Shown piece after piece: positions 10,252-19,500 of a stretch of DNA of 64,000 nt. The translations under genes and the position numbers were made by a program. A model generated the notes under the pieces. The model was not told the DNA's origin, ran no database searches, and saw nothing but the letters and a program-made list of their open reading frames with translations. Every line of letters starts with the position of its first letter. Position 1 is the stretch's first letter. The DNA is from Allostella sp. ATCC 35155 (GTDB lineage: Bacteria; Pseudomonadota; Alphaproteobacteria; ATCC43930; Allostellaceae), in assembly GCA_006738865.1 (NCBI GenBank), contig AP019701.1, forward strand, positions 353,501 through 417,500, written 5' to 3'.

Positions 10252-12141
10252 GTGCATGACCCCGATTCCGGCGACTGGCCGCACACCGACGATCCGAGGA
10301 GCAACCGCTCCGGCGCGCCCTCGATCGGCGTCGTCATCTCCCGCCGCGCGCTGTTGGCAGGGTTGGCCGCGGGGGCCGTGGTTCCGCTGCTGCGGCCGGC
10401 TGCGGCCGGAGCGGCGGGTTTTCCGCCGGTGCCTGCCGGCGTCGACGGCCAGGACCATGTCGCCGCCGGACATCGGCGGCAGGTGCTGCTGCGCTGGGGG
10501 GATCCGCTGTTCGACGATGCCCCGGCCTTCGCGGTCGACCGGCAGACGGCCGCGGCCCAGGCGCGCCAGTTCGGCTACAATTGCGACTATGTCGCTTATT
10601 TTCCGCTGCCGGCGGGAAGCCGGTCGGGCGAGCACGGCCTGCTGGTCGTCAACCACGAGTACGCCATTCCCGCCCTGATGTTCCCGGGCGTTGCGCCCGG
10701 GCGGGAGGCGACGCAGGCGCTGGGGCCTGCCGAGGCGGCGGTCGAGATGGCCGCGCTCGGTGCCAGCGTGGTCGAGGTTCGCCGCGCGGCGGGGCGGTGG
10801 TCGGTGGTGCCCGGTCGCTACACGCGGCGGATCACCGCGACCACGCCCATGGCGCTGAGCGGCCCCGCGGCCGGCCATCCGCGCCTGCGCACGACCGCCG
10901 ATCCGGAGGGACGGACCGTGGCCGGCACCTTCGCCAACTGCGCCGGCGGCGAGACCCCGTGGGGTACGGTCCTGACGGCGGAAGAGAACTTCCACGCCTT
11001 CTTCGGCGGTGCGCCGGGCGACGACCCTGCGTCGAAACGCTACGGCTTGGACGGCCGCGGCTGGTACTCCTGGTGGCGGCACGACCCGCGCTTCGACCTC
11101 GCGAAAGAGCCGAACGAGCCCAACCGCTTCGGCTGGATCGTCGAATTCGACCCCTACGACCCGACCTCGGTCCCGGTGAAGCGGACGGCGCTCGGGCGTT
11201 TCAAGCACGAGGGTGCCACCTGCGCCGTCAGCCATGATGGCCGGATCGCCCTCTACCAGGGCGACGACGAGCGCTTCGAGTACGTCTACAAGTTCGTGAC
11301 GGCACGCGCCCGGACGCCCGGCGATCGCGCTGCCGACCGGGATCTCCTCGACGCGGGAACGCTCTACGTCGCGCGCTTCCATCCCGATGGCCGGCTCGAA
11401 TGGCTGCCGCTGGTCCATGGCCGGGGGCCGCTGACGGCGGAGAACGGCTTTCCCGACCAGGCGACCGTGGTGATCGAGGCGCGGCGGGCGGCCGACCGGC
11501 TCGAAGCCACTCCGATGGACCGTCCCGAGGACGTGGCGGTGAGCGCCACGACGGGCCGGGTCTATGTCGCCATGACCAACAACAGCCGGCGCACGGCAGC
11601 CCAGGTGGATGCCGCCAATCCGCGCGCGGACAACCGGCACGGACACGTCATCGAGATCATCCCGCCGATGGCCGGCGACGGCGTCGACCATGCCGCGACG
11701 GAGGCACGTTGGGAACTGTTCCTCGTCGCCGGCCGCCCGGCGGTCGATCCGGGCACCGCCTACGGGCGCGGGTCCGGGCCGGAGGACTGGCTGTCCTGCC
11801 CCGACAATCTGGAATTCGATCCGGCCGGCCGGCTGTGGATCGCAACCGACAGCGGGCTCGCGGCGGGCGCTGCCGACGGGCTTTACCTCGCAGTGGCCGA
11901 GGGGGCGGAGCGGGGGCGCGTGCGCCGGCTCTTCCGGGCGCCGGTCGGGGCGGAGGTGACCGGCCCTGCCTTCACGCCGGACGGCCGCGCGCTGTTCGTC
12001 TCCGTCCAGCATCCGGGGGCGTCCCGCGGCTCGAGCTTCGAGAGGCCGTCGACCCGCTGGCCCGACTTCGCCGACGGTGTGCCGCCGCGCCCCTCGGTGG
12101 TCGCCATCACCCGCGACGACGGCGGGCCGGTCGGGGGCTGA
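10252..12141 (+). CDS. PhoX-family alkaline phosphatase (DUF839), Tat-exported
   Basis: Predicted exported Ca2+/Fe3+-dependent alkaline phosphatase of about 629 residues that would release phosphate from organic esters in the periplasm. A twin-arginine signal (VISRRALLAGLAAGAVVPLL) follows a short polar leader containing DDPRSNRS, as is usual for PhoX. Family segments visible include NHEYAIPALMFPG, NCAGGETPWGTVLTAEENF, EPNEPNRFGWIVEFDP, KHEGATCAVSHDGRIALY, PEDVAVSATTGRVYVAMTNN and SCPDNLEFDPAGRLWIATD. I prefer GTG 10252 because the extra codons back to ATG 10165 look non-family and cover an inverted repeat. That longer start remains possible. Confidence 0.85.
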   Translation: MHDPDSGDWPHTDDPRSNRSGAPSIGVVISRRALLAGLAAGAVVPLLRPAAAGAAGFPPVPAGVDGQDHVAAGHRRQVLLRWGDPLFDDAPAFAVDRQTAAAQARQFGYNCDYVAYFPLPAGSRSGEHGLLVVNHEYAIPALMFPGVAPGREATQALGPAEAAVEMAALGASVVEVRRAAGRWSVVPGRYTRRITATTPMALSGPAAGHPRLRTTADPEGRTVAGTFANCAGGETPWGTVLTAEENFHAFFGGAPGDDPASKRYGLDGRGWYSWWRHDPRFDLAKEPNEPNRFGWIVEFDPYDPTSVPVKRTALGRFKHEGATCAVSHDGRIALYQGDDERFEYVYKFVTARARTPGDRAADRDLLDAGTLYVARFHPDGRLEWLPLVHGRGPLTAENGFPDQATVVIEARRAADRLEATPMDRPEDVAVSATTGRVYVAMTNNSRRTAAQVDAANPRADNRHGHVIEIIPPMAGDGVDHAATEARWELFLVAGRPAVDPGTAYGRGSGPEDWLSCPDNLEFDPAGRLWIATDSGLAAGAADGLYLAVAEGAERGRVRRLFRAPVGAEVTGPAFTPDGRALFVSVQHPGASRGSSFERPSTRWPDFADGVPPRPSVVAITRDDGGPVGG

Positions 12142-12221
12142 GGCGTTTTTGTGTTGCGCGGTGGCCGTCATCTTGCAGAGTGGGGGCCTCTCCGCCCGCC
12201 CGTCCGAAAGGATCGACCGCG

Positions 12222-13271
12222 ATGCCACTCGCTATTGCCCGCTACCTGCTGCCGGCGCTGCTGCCGGCCGCCATGGCGCTTGCCGCCGTATCCGCCCCGC
12301 GAGAGGCCCTGGCCGGCCCGACGCTCGATGCCGTCAAGGCGCGCGGCCAGCTCGTCTGCGCGATGAACGGCAGCCGCCCGGGCTTCTCCGTCGTCGACAG
12401 CAAGGGGGAATGGACGGGCCTCGAGGTCGATGTCTGCCGGGCCATCGCCGCCGCGGTGCTCGGTGATGCCAGCAAGGTGCAGTACGTCAAGAGCACGACC
12501 CAGACGCGCCTGACCGTGCTGCAGACGGGCGAGGTCGACGTCACCCTGTCCAACGTCACCTGGACCTACGGCCGGGACGCCGATCTCGGCCTCGATTTCG
12601 TGACCCCGACCTTCTATGACGGCCAGGGCTTCATGGTGCCGAAGAAGCTCGGCGTGAAGTCGGTGAAGGAACTGGACGGCGCGGCCGTGTGCGTGCGCCC
12701 CGGCTCCACCTCCGAGCGCATCGTCGCCGATGCCCAGGCGCAGTACGGCATGAAGGTGACGCTGGTCGTGATCGAGGACCAGAAGGAGTTGAACACGGCC
12801 TTCTTCGGCGGGCGCTGTGACGTCTTCGTGCAGACGACCTCCGGCCTCTCGGCGATCCGCGCCGCCGTCGCCCCCAACCCCGAGGATTTCGTGATCCTGC
12901 CCGAGATCTTCGGCAAGGATCCCATGGGGCCGGTGGTCCGCCAGGGCGACCCGCAGTGGCGCGACATCGTGCAGTGGGTGGTCTTCGCGCTGTTCGAGGC
13001 CGAGGAGCGCGGGATCACCTCCAAGACGGTGGACGCGGTGCGCAAGGACAGCAAGCAGCCGGAGGTCCGCCGCCTGCTGGGCACCGCCGGCAGTGCCGCC
13101 GGCAAGGGTCTCGGCCTCGATCCCGACTGGGCCTACCGGGTGATCAAGCAAGTCGGCAACTATGCGGAAATCTACGACCGCGGCCTCGGCAACGGCTCCA
13201 AGCTGAAGCTGGCGCGCGGCGTGAACCAGCAATGGACCAACGGCGGCCTGTTCTACGCCCCGCCGTTCTGA
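12222..13271 (+). CDS. aapJ: Amino acid ABC transporter substrate-binding protein (AapJ type)
   Basis: Periplasmic binding protein of 349 residues, first gene of a six-gene operon. The signal peptide ends near PREALAGPTL. Solute-binding family 3 features are VKARGQLVCAMNGSRPGFS, EWTGLEVDVCRAIAAAVLGD and the binding-site strand TGEVDVTLSNVTWTYGRDADLGLDF. The length and the C-terminal extension (RVIKQVGNYAEIYDRGLG) match AapJ/general L-amino-acid binding proteins rather than short GlnH types. It ends one base before the first permease gene. The bound amino acid cannot be read from sequence. Confidence 0.9.
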   Translation: MPLAIARYLLPALLPAAMALAAVSAPREALAGPTLDAVKARGQLVCAMNGSRPGFSVVDSKGEWTGLEVDVCRAIAAAVLGDASKVQYVKSTTQTRLTVLQTGEVDVTLSNVTWTYGRDADLGLDFVTPTFYDGQGFMVPKKLGVKSVKELDGAAVCVRPGSTSERIVADAQAQYGMKVTLVVIEDQKELNTAFFGGRCDVFVQTTSGLSAIRAAVAPNPEDFVILPEIFGKDPMGPVVRQGDPQWRDIVQWVVFALFEAEERGITSKTVDAVRKDSKQPEVRRLLGTAGSAAGKGLGLDPDWAYRVIKQVGNYAEIYDRGLGNGSKLKLARGVNQQWTNGGLFYAPPF

Positions 13272-13272
13272 C

Positions 13273-14439
13273 ATGCCGTCCGATGCCGGGCGGCCCGCCG
13301 GACGGCGGGCCGCCGGCCTTCGCGCGACCCTCTACCAGATCCTGGTGGTCCTGCTCCTGGTGGGGTTGGCCGCCTGGATGACGGAGACGGCGCGCCGCGC
13401 CATGCAGCAGCGCGGCATCGCGTCCGGCTTCGACTTCCTGCTCGACCGCGCCGGCTTTGCGATCGGGCACGCCTTCTTCGCCTTCTCGCCCGACGACACC
13501 TACCTCCAGGCCTTCGTCGTCGGACTCGGCAACACGCTGGTCGTCGCCGCGGCCGGGCTCGTCACGGCCTCGCTGCTGGGGACGGTGCTCGGGCTGTCCC
13601 GGCTGTCGGGGAACTGGCTGCTGGCGCGCGCGGCCGGCGCCTATGTCGAGCTTTTCCGCAACACCCCGCAGCTCGTCCAGATCGTCTTCTGGTACGCGCT
13701 CTTCACCCTGCTTCCCGGACCGCGGCAGGCGATGAGCCTGGGCGACCTCGCCTTCTTCTCGAACCGGGGGCTGCTGGTGCCATGGCCGGCCGAGCCGGTC
13801 GTCCTGGCTGTGGCGCTGCTGCTGCTGGTCCCGGGCGCCGCGCTCGGATTCTGGGTGCTGCGCTGGTCGGACCGCCGTCGCCGGCGCGGCCGGGCGACGC
13901 CGGCGCCGTTGGCGCTGGCGGGGCTGGCCGCGCTCGCACTCCCGCTGGCATTCTGGCTCGCCGTCGGCGCGCCCGCGGGCTGGAGCGTGCCCGTGCTGCG
14001 CGGCTTCAACTTCGCCGGCGGCCTCGCGCTCTCGCCCGAGTTCCTCGCCCTCTATTTCGGCCTGTCCTTCTACATCGCGGCCTTCGTCGCCGAGATCGTC
14101 CGCGCCGGCATCCTGTCGGTGGGGCGGGGCCAGATCGAGGCGGCCCAGGCGGTCGGCCTGCCGCGCACCGAGCTCTATCGCCGCATCGTCTTTCCGCAGG
14201 CGCTGCGTGTCATCGTCCCGCCGCTCGCGGCCCAGTACATCAGCCTCGTCAAGAACAGCTCGCTCGGCGTCGCGATCGGATATCCCGACCTCTTCAGCAT
14301 CACCAACACCGTCTTGACGCTGAGCGGCCACACGATCGAGGCCATCGCGATCATGGCGCTGGTCTATCTGTCGCTGGCGCTGACGATCGGGGCGCTGGCC
14401 GACATCGTCAACCGCGCCGTCCGCATCCGGGAGCGGTGA
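13273..14439 (+). CDS. aapQ: Amino acid ABC transporter permease (AapQ type)
   Basis: Inner-membrane permease of 388 residues, long for its class as is typical of AapQ because of an inserted region between the N-terminal helices and the transmembrane core. The HisM-type signature is RNTPQLVQIVFWYALF. The EAA loop that docks the ATPase reads GQIEAAQAVGLPRTELYRRI, followed by VFPQALRVIVPP. It begins one base after aapJ and ends two bases before aapM, so it is certainly part of one operon. Confidence 0.9.
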   Translation: MPSDAGRPAGRRAAGLRATLYQILVVLLLVGLAAWMTETARRAMQQRGIASGFDFLLDRAGFAIGHAFFAFSPDDTYLQAFVVGLGNTLVVAAAGLVTASLLGTVLGLSRLSGNWLLARAAGAYVELFRNTPQLVQIVFWYALFTLLPGPRQAMSLGDLAFFSNRGLLVPWPAEPVVLAVALLLLVPGAALGFWVLRWSDRRRRRGRATPAPLALAGLAALALPLAFWLAVGAPAGWSVPVLRGFNFAGGLALSPEFLALYFGLSFYIAAFVAEIVRAGILSVGRGQIEAAQAVGLPRTELYRRIVFPQALRVIVPPLAAQYISLVKNSSLGVAIGYPDLFSITNTVLTLSGHTIEAIAIMALVYLSLALTIGALADIVNRAVRIRER

Positions 14440-14441
14440 GG

Positions 14442-15560
14442 ATGGCGACCCTGTCCTGTCGATCCTTCGCCAAGACCAGCGACGGCGCCCCGCCGCGGCT
14501 GCCGCCGCCCGTCGCGCGCGGCCCGGTCGGGTGGCTGCGGCGTAACCTCCTCGCCTCGCCCTTCGACGCGGCGGTGACGCTGCTCCTGGCCTTGGCGATC
14601 GCCTGGTTCGTGCCGCGCGCATTCGCCTGGGCGCTGACGGATGCGGTCTTCTGGGCGCCGGACGGCGCGGCCTGCCGCGGCGCGGCCGGCGCCTGCTGGG
14701 CAGTGATCGGCGAGAAGTACCGGCTGATCCTCTTCGGCACCTATCCCTACGAGGAGCAGTGGCGGGGCGCCGTCGTCGTCGCGATCTTCGTCGCCATGAT
14801 CGGCTTCTCGGCCATCGGCGGCATCAGCGTGCGCGTCAAGCTTGCCGCCTGGGCGCTGGCGTCGGTGGCGACGCTGGTGCTCCTGCTGGGCGGCGTCTTC
14901 GGCCTCAGCCCGGTCCGCACGCACCTCTGGGGCGGCCTGCCGCTGACGATCGTCATCTTCGTCTCGACGGTGGCCGGCGGCCTGCCCCTGGCGGTGCTGC
15001 TGGCGCTCGGGCGGCAGTCGACGATGCCCGCGATCCGCGCCATCTCGGTCGGCGTCATCGAGGTCGTCCGCGGCCTGCCGCTCATCGCGGTGCTCTTCGT
15101 CGCCTCGCTGGTGTTCCCGCTCTTCGTGCCGCCGGAGCTGCAAGTCGACAAGCTGATCCGCGCCATCATCGGCATGATCATCTTCTTCGGCGCCTACGCG
15201 GCGGAGATCGTGCGCGGCGGACTGCAGGCGATCCCGGCCGGCCAGCACGAGGCGGCGAAGGCGCTCGGCCTGGGCTACGGGCTGCGCATGCGGCTCGTGG
15301 TCCTGCCCCAGGCGCTGGCGCTCGTCGTGCCGGCCCTGCTCAACGACATCATCCGCGCCTTCAAGAACACGACCTTCGTCGCGATCCTCGGCCTCTTCGA
15401 CGTGCTGGGCGCCGCCAAGGTGGCGCTGGAGGACCCGGTCTGGGTGCGCTACGCGCCGGAGGTCTACATCTTCGTCTTCATCCTCTACCTGCTCTTCTGC
15501 CTCGCCTTCTCGCGCCAGGGGATGGCGGTCGAGCGGCGGCTCGCGGTGCGCCGGCGATGA
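14442..15560 (+). CDS. aapM: Amino acid ABC transporter permease (AapM type)
   Basis: Second permease, 372 residues, pairing with the AapQ-type protein. It has an N-terminal helical extension, then the His/Glu/Gln/Arg permease core with [20 protein letters not shown] and the EAA loop [20 protein letters not shown] followed by [16 protein letters not shown]. The start ATG 14442 lies two bases after the preceding stop. Its own stop overlaps the start of the ATPase gene (ATGA), pointing to translational coupling. Confidence 0.9.
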   Translation: MATLSCRSFAKTSDGAPPRLPPPVARGPVGWLRRNLLASPFDAAVTLLLALAIAWFVPRAFAWALTDAVFWAPDGAACRGAAGACWAVIGEKYRLILFGTYPYEEQWRGAVVVAIFVAMIGFSAIGGISVRVKLAAWALASVATLVLLLGGVFGLSPVRTHLWGGLPLTIVIFVSTVAGGLPLAVLLALGRQSTMPAIRAISVGVIEVVRGLPLIAVLFVASLVFPLFVPPELQVDKLIRAIIGMIIFFGAYAAEIVRGGLQAIPAGQHEAAKALGLGYGLRMRLVVLPQALALVVPALLNDIIRAFKNTTFVAILGLFDVLGAAKVALEDPVWVRYAPEVYIFVFILYLLFCLAFSRQGMAVERRLAVRRR

Positions 15561-16315
15561 CCGCGGGGGACCGGGGCGGCGACTGGGTCGTCGAGTTTCG
15601 TGACGTCGACAAGTGGTACGGGGCCCACCATGCCCTGCGCGGCGTCACGCTGGGGGTCGCGCGCGGCGAGCGGGTGGCCGTCTGCGGCCCGTCCGGCTCC
15701 GGCAAGTCGACGCTGATCCGCTGCGTCAACGGCCTCGAACGCCACCAGGCGGGCATCATCCGCGTCGACGGCATCGAGCTCGATGCCGCCGGCCGGGCGC
15801 TGGCGACGGTGCGCCGGCGCACCGGCATGGTCTTCCAGTCCTTCAATCTGTTTCCGCACCTGACCGTGCTCGACAACCTGACGGTCGGTCCGATCTTCGC
15901 CGCGGGCGAGCCGGCAGCGTCGGCCGAGGCGCGGGCGCGGATGCTGCTCGACCGGGTCGGCATCGCCGACCAGCAGGCGAAGTATCCGGGCCAGCTGTCG
16001 GGCGGCCAGCAGCAGCGCGTCGCGATCGCGCGCGCCCTCATGGCCGAGCCGACCGTGATGCTGTTCGACGAGCCGACCTCCTCCCTCGACCCGGAGCGGG
16101 TGCAGGAGGTGCTGACGGTGATGGAAGAACTGGCCCACGGCGGCATGACGATGATCGTCGTCACCCACGAGATGGCCTTCATGCGCCGGGTCGCCGACCT
16201 CGTCGTCTTCATGGACCAGGGCGAGATCGTCGAGGCGGCCCCGCCTGAGCTATTCTTCACCCGACCCGGCACCGACCGCGCCCGTGCCTTCCTCGGGCAG
16301 GTCATGCATCTCTGA
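15557..16315 (+). CDS. aapP: Amino acid ABC transporter ATP-binding protein (AapP type)
   Basis: A 252-residue ABC ATPase that powers the transporter encoded just upstream. Walker A is GPSGSGKST, the Q-loop is [16 protein letters not shown], the ABC signature is [15 protein letters not shown], Walker B is [13 protein letters not shown], and the switch His is in [16 protein letters not shown] is characteristic of the polar amino acid importers. ATG 15557 overlaps the aapM stop. Confidence 0.94.
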   Translation: MTAGDRGGDWVVEFRDVDKWYGAHHALRGVTLGVARGERVAVCGPSGSGKSTLIRCVNGLERHQAGIIRVDGIELDAAGRALATVRRRTGMVFQSFNLFPHLTVLDNLTVGPIFAAGEPAASAEARARMLLDRVGIADQQAKYPGQLSGGQQQRVAIARALMAEPTVMLFDEPTSSLDPERVQEVLTVMEELAHGGMTMIVVTHEMAFMRRVADLVVFMDQGEIVEAAPPELFFTRPGTDRARAFLGQVMHL

Positions 16316-16328
16316 GGGAGCCCTGCCC

Positions 16329-17516
16329 ATGACCCCGTCGCCCGCGCCGCCCGAACCGGACTGGGCCGGCGTGCGCCGCCGCTTCGCGGCCGCCTCGCGC
16401 TTTGCCTATCTCGACCTCGCCCGCAAGGCGCTGCTGCCCGACCGGGTGGCGACGGCGACCGCCGAATGGCTGGCCGACGTCGACCAGACGGGTGGCCGCC
16501 TGGCCTTCTCGATGGCCGAGATCGAGGCCGCCCGCGGCGACGTCGCGCGCGTCTGGGGCGCGCCCGCCGATCGCCTCGCCTTCGTCAAGAACACCTCGGA
16601 GGGCATCAACATCGTCGCCCTCGGGCTCGACTGGCAGCCGGGTGACAACCTCGTCATCTCGACCGAGGAGCACGAGAACAACACTTTCCCCTGGCGTCCG
16701 CTGGTCGAGCGCGGGGTCGAACTGCGGATCGCCCAGGCCGGGCCGGACGGCTCGGTCTCGGTCGACGCCTACCGTGCCCTGGTCGACGGCCGGACGCGGG
16801 TGGTCGCGGTCGCCTGGGTCACCTACGGCATCGGCCAGCGCGCCGATCTCGCCGCATTCGCCGATCTCTGCCGTGCCAAGGACATCCTGCTCGTCGTCGA
16901 TGCGGTCCAGGGCCTGGGTATTCTCGCCGATCCGATCGCCGGGCTCGGCGCCGACGTCGTGGCCGCCGGTGGCCACAAGGCGCAGTTCAGCCTTGCCGGC
17001 GCCGGCATTTTCCACGTATCGGACCGCGCGCTCGACCGGCTGCGGCCGCCCTACGCCGCCAAGTTCTCCTTCGCCACCCTCGACCGCGCCGATCCTGCGC
17101 CAGCGCGCGCGCCCGACGCGCATCGCTACGAGTACGGCAACCCCAACTTTCTCGGCATCTGGGTGCAGCGCCGATCGGCGCTGATGATCGAAGAGTGGGG
17201 CCGTCAGCATGTCGAGGCCCGCATCCGTGCGCTGACCGACCGCCTGTTCGAAGGCGCCCGCCGCCTCGGGCTCGCGGTGGCGACGCCGGCCGACTGGCCG
17301 CGCCGCGCCGGCATCGTCAGCTTCGATATCGGGGGGCGCGATGCCGACGCCGTCGAGGCGCAGCTCGCCGCCGACGGCATCCGCGCCGCCGCCAAGGACG
17401 GGCGCATCCGCGCGGCACCCCACGTCTACAACGACGCGGACGACGTCGACCGCTTCCTCGATCGGCTCGCCTTCCATCTCCGCAGCAACTCCGGCGCGGC
17501 GGAGGCCGCCCAATGA
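16329..17516 (+). CDS. Class V PLP-dependent aminotransferase / cysteine desulfurase-like
   Basis: A 395-residue fold-type I PLP enzyme located 13 bases after the transporter ATPase gene. Visible elements are [19 protein letters not shown] (cofactor-phosphate region), [12 protein letters not shown] with the ring-stacking His, VVDAVQGLG with the pyridine-N Asp, and GGHKAQF with the Schiff-base Lys217. It contains a single Cys, in DLCRAKD, and lacks the catalytic Cys loop of SufS/IscS. It is therefore probably an aminotransferase, epimerase or lyase acting on the imported amino acid rather than a sulfur donor. Substrate is unknown. The start is supported by GAGGGAG upstream. Confidence 0.85.
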   Translation: MTPSPAPPEPDWAGVRRRFAAASRFAYLDLARKALLPDRVATATAEWLADVDQTGGRLAFSMAEIEAARGDVARVWGAPADRLAFVKNTSEGINIVALGLDWQPGDNLVISTEEHENNTFPWRPLVERGVELRIAQAGPDGSVSVDAYRALVDGRTRVVAVAWVTYGIGQRADLAAFADLCRAKDILLVVDAVQGLGILADPIAGLGADVVAAGGHKAQFSLAGAGIFHVSDRALDRLRPPYAAKFSFATLDRADPAPARAPDAHRYEYGNPNFLGIWVQRRSALMIEEWGRQHVEARIRALTDRLFEGARRLGLAVATPADWPRRAGIVSFDIGGRDADAVEAQLAADGIRAAAKDGRIRAAPHVYNDADDVDRFLDRLAFHLRSNSGAAEAAQ

Positions 17517-18565
17517 CCGCCGTTCCCGTTGCCATCGACCTCGTCAGCGATACCGCGACCCGCCCGACCGCCGCCATGCTGGCGGCGATGACCCGCGCGC
17601 CCGTCGGCGACGAGCAGCTCGGCGAGGATCCGACCACGGCCGCGCTCGAGGCGCGCGTGGCGGACCTCCTCGGCAAGGAGGCGGCGCTGTTCCTGCCGTC
17701 GGGCACCATGTGCAACCAGATCGCCCTGGTGCTGCACACGCGCCCCGGCGACGAAGTCATCTGCGCCGCCAGCGCCCATGTCTACGGCTCGGAAGGGGCG
17801 GGCGTGGCGGTGCTGGGCGGCGCGCTGATCCAGCCCATCGCCTGTCCGCGGGGCATCTTCGGCCCGGACGAACTCTCCGCGGCGGTGCGCCGGCCGAAGA
17901 TGCGGGCGCCGCGCTCGCGTCTCGTCGTCATGGAGCAGACCTCGAACCGCGGTGGCGGCGCGGTCTGGCCGCTGGCGACGATCCGCGCCGTCGCCGGGCG
18001 GGCGCGCGAGCACGGGCTGGCCGTGCATATGGACGGGGCGCGGCTGCTCAATGCCTGCGTCGCATCCGGCGTCGCGGCGGGCGAGTTCGCGCAGCCGTTC
18101 GACACCGCCTGGCTCGATTTCTCCAAGGGCCTCGGCTGTCCCGTCGGCGCCGTCCTGGCCGGGCCGAAGGACTTCATCCAGGAGGCGTGGGTGTGGAAGC
18201 ACCGGCTCGGCGGCGCCTTGCGCCAGTCGGGCGTGCTCGCCGCGGCCTGCCTGCACGCGCTCGACCATCACGTCGACCGGCTGGCCGAAGATCATGCGAA
18301 TGCCCGGCTCTTCGCCGACCGTGCGGCGGCGATCCCGGGCGTGCGCCTCGATCCGCCGGAGATCGAGACCAACATCGTCTTCCTCGACCTCTCCTCAGCC
18401 GGGGTCGATGCCGGCACGGTCTCGGCCCGGCTGCGCCGGTCCGGTATCCGGATCATGGTCGAGGGCCCGACTCGGATGCGCGCGGTCACCCATCTCGACG
18501 TGTCCCGCGCCGACGTCGAACGGGCGGCCGAGGGCCTCGCGCAGGCGCTGGCGGGCGCCGACTGA
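17513..18565 (+). CDS. Low-specificity threonine aldolase (beta-eliminating lyase family)
   Basis: A 350-residue PLP enzyme that splits threonine and related beta-hydroxy amino acids into glycine and an aldehyde. Markers are DLVSDTATRPTAAMLAAM, GDEQLGEDPTT, the QTSNRGGGAVWPL segment, HMDGARLLNA and the Schiff-base Lys205 in WLDFSKGLGCPVG. The start overlaps the stop of the aminotransferase gene (ATGA). It is the last gene of the transporter operon, which suggests that the imported substrate is a beta-hydroxy amino acid or is converted to one. Stereochemical preference cannot be deduced. Confidence 0.9.
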   Translation: MTAVPVAIDLVSDTATRPTAAMLAAMTRAPVGDEQLGEDPTTAALEARVADLLGKEAALFLPSGTMCNQIALVLHTRPGDEVICAASAHVYGSEGAGVAVLGGALIQPIACPRGIFGPDELSAAVRRPKMRAPRSRLVVMEQTSNRGGGAVWPLATIRAVAGRAREHGLAVHMDGARLLNACVASGVAAGEFAQPFDTAWLDFSKGLGCPVGAVLAGPKDFIQEAWVWKHRLGGALRQSGVLAAACLHALDHHVDRLAEDHANARLFADRAAAIPGVRLDPPEIETNIVFLDLSSAGVDAGTVSARLRRSGIRIMVEGPTRMRAVTHLDVSRADVERAAEGLAQALAGAD

Positions 18566-18587
18566 CCTCCCCGTCCAGCCAAGATCA

Positions 18588-18625
18588 AGTAATAGTAGGT
18601 TCAATGGGTTGGACCTACTATTACT
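18588..18625 (+). repeat. 17-bp AT-rich hairpin after the amino acid operon
   Basis: AGTAATAGTAGGTTCAA at 18588-18604 pairs with TTGGACCTACTATTACT at 18609-18625. There is one G-U pair and a four-base loop (TGGG). It begins 23 bases after the threonine aldolase stop. No T-run follows on either strand, so it is not a classical terminator. Its low GC content stands out against the surrounding sequence. Confidence 0.8.
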
Positions 18626-18801
18626 GCGGCGCCAGGGGGGTCCGCAGTGCCGTCGGATAATTTTCGTTCAATTTCAACTGCCAAGGCGATATTCTTCGTG
18701 TCCAAGATCGGGAAGCATCGATGAATCGCGTCGGCATCCGGGTTCGCGGCCGGTAAGCCGACGAAAGGTTGAAACCGTATCTGACGAAAGGTCCATAGAC
18801 C

Positions 18802-19458
18802 ATGTTCCGCCGACGCAAGGATGACGACGATACGACCGGCACCGGCCCGACCGAGCTCGAGGACACCTCGCCGTCGGCCGCCGCGAAGCCGTTCACGCGT
18901 CCGGTGACGCCGCCGCAGCCGGCGATGTCGTCGTCGGGGCTGGGAACTTCGCCCGGCGTTCCGCCGATCGGGCGCTCGGTGCCGACGCCGCCCGTGACCC
19001 GCCCGCTCGATCCGGCCGGCCGTCGGCCGGAAGCGCCGGCGCCGCGGCGCGGCGGCGAGAACGAGAGCAAGACGCTGATCGTCGGCCATGGCATCTGCCT
19101 GACCGGCGAGATCACCGCCTGCGACAAGCTGGTGGTCGAGGGCCGCGTCGAGGCGACGCTGACCAGCCGCGTCATCGAGATTTCCGACACCGGCCTCTTC
19201 AAGGGCAGCGCGGAGATCGACGAGGCGGAAGTGCGTGGCCGCTTCGAAGGCGACCTCATCGTCCGCAAGCGTCTCTTCATCGGCGCCACCGGCCGCGTCT
19301 CCGGCAAGGTGCGCTACGGCCAGCTCGAGGTCGAGGCCGGCGGCCAGCTCTCGGGCGACATCCGTTCGACCTCCGACGAGGATGACATGTCGCGCTCGAT
19401 GGGTGGCCGGATGGTGTCCGACACCGCCGACATGCGCTTCGAGTCCGGCGGCCGCTAA
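18802..19458 (+). CDS. Bactofilin family cytoskeletal protein
   Basis: A 218-residue bactofilin, a self-assembling beta-helical scaffold that usually organises cell-envelope enzymes at defined sites. The N-terminal 75 residues are disordered and rich in Pro/Ser/Thr. The DUF583 core starts near SKTLIVGHGICLTGEI and shows the short repeating strands expected of the fold (GRVEATL, GLFKGSAEIDEAEVRGRFEGDLIV, ATGRVSGKVRYGQLEVEAG; each cited here in parts). A charged tail follows. AAAGG lies upstream of the ATG. It is alone in its transcript, without the M23 peptidase that often accompanies bactofilins. Confidence 0.92.
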   Translation: MFRRRKDDDDTTGTGPTELEDTSPSAAAKPFTRPVTPPQPAMSSSGLGTSPGVPPIGRSVPTPPVTRPLDPAGRRPEAPAPRRGGENESKTLIVGHGICLTGEITACDKLVVEGRVEATLTSRVIEISDTGLFKGSAEIDEAEVRGRFEGDLIVRKRLFIGATGRVSGKVRYGQLEVEAGGQLSGDIRSTSDEDDMSRSMGGRMVSDTADMRFESGGR

Positions 19459-19469
19459 GTCCCCGAATC

Positions 19470-19497
19470 CCGGGACCGGCACCCGCGCCGGTCCCGG
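19470..19497. terminator. Bidirectional hairpin between bactofilin and nth
   Basis: An 11-bp perfect stem (CCGGGACCGGC / GCCGGTCCCGG) with a six-base loop fills the 42-base gap between the two convergent genes. Runs of T or A are short, so any termination is likely to depend on stem strength. The position fits a shared terminator. Confidence 0.65.
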
Positions 19498-19500
19498 TTC

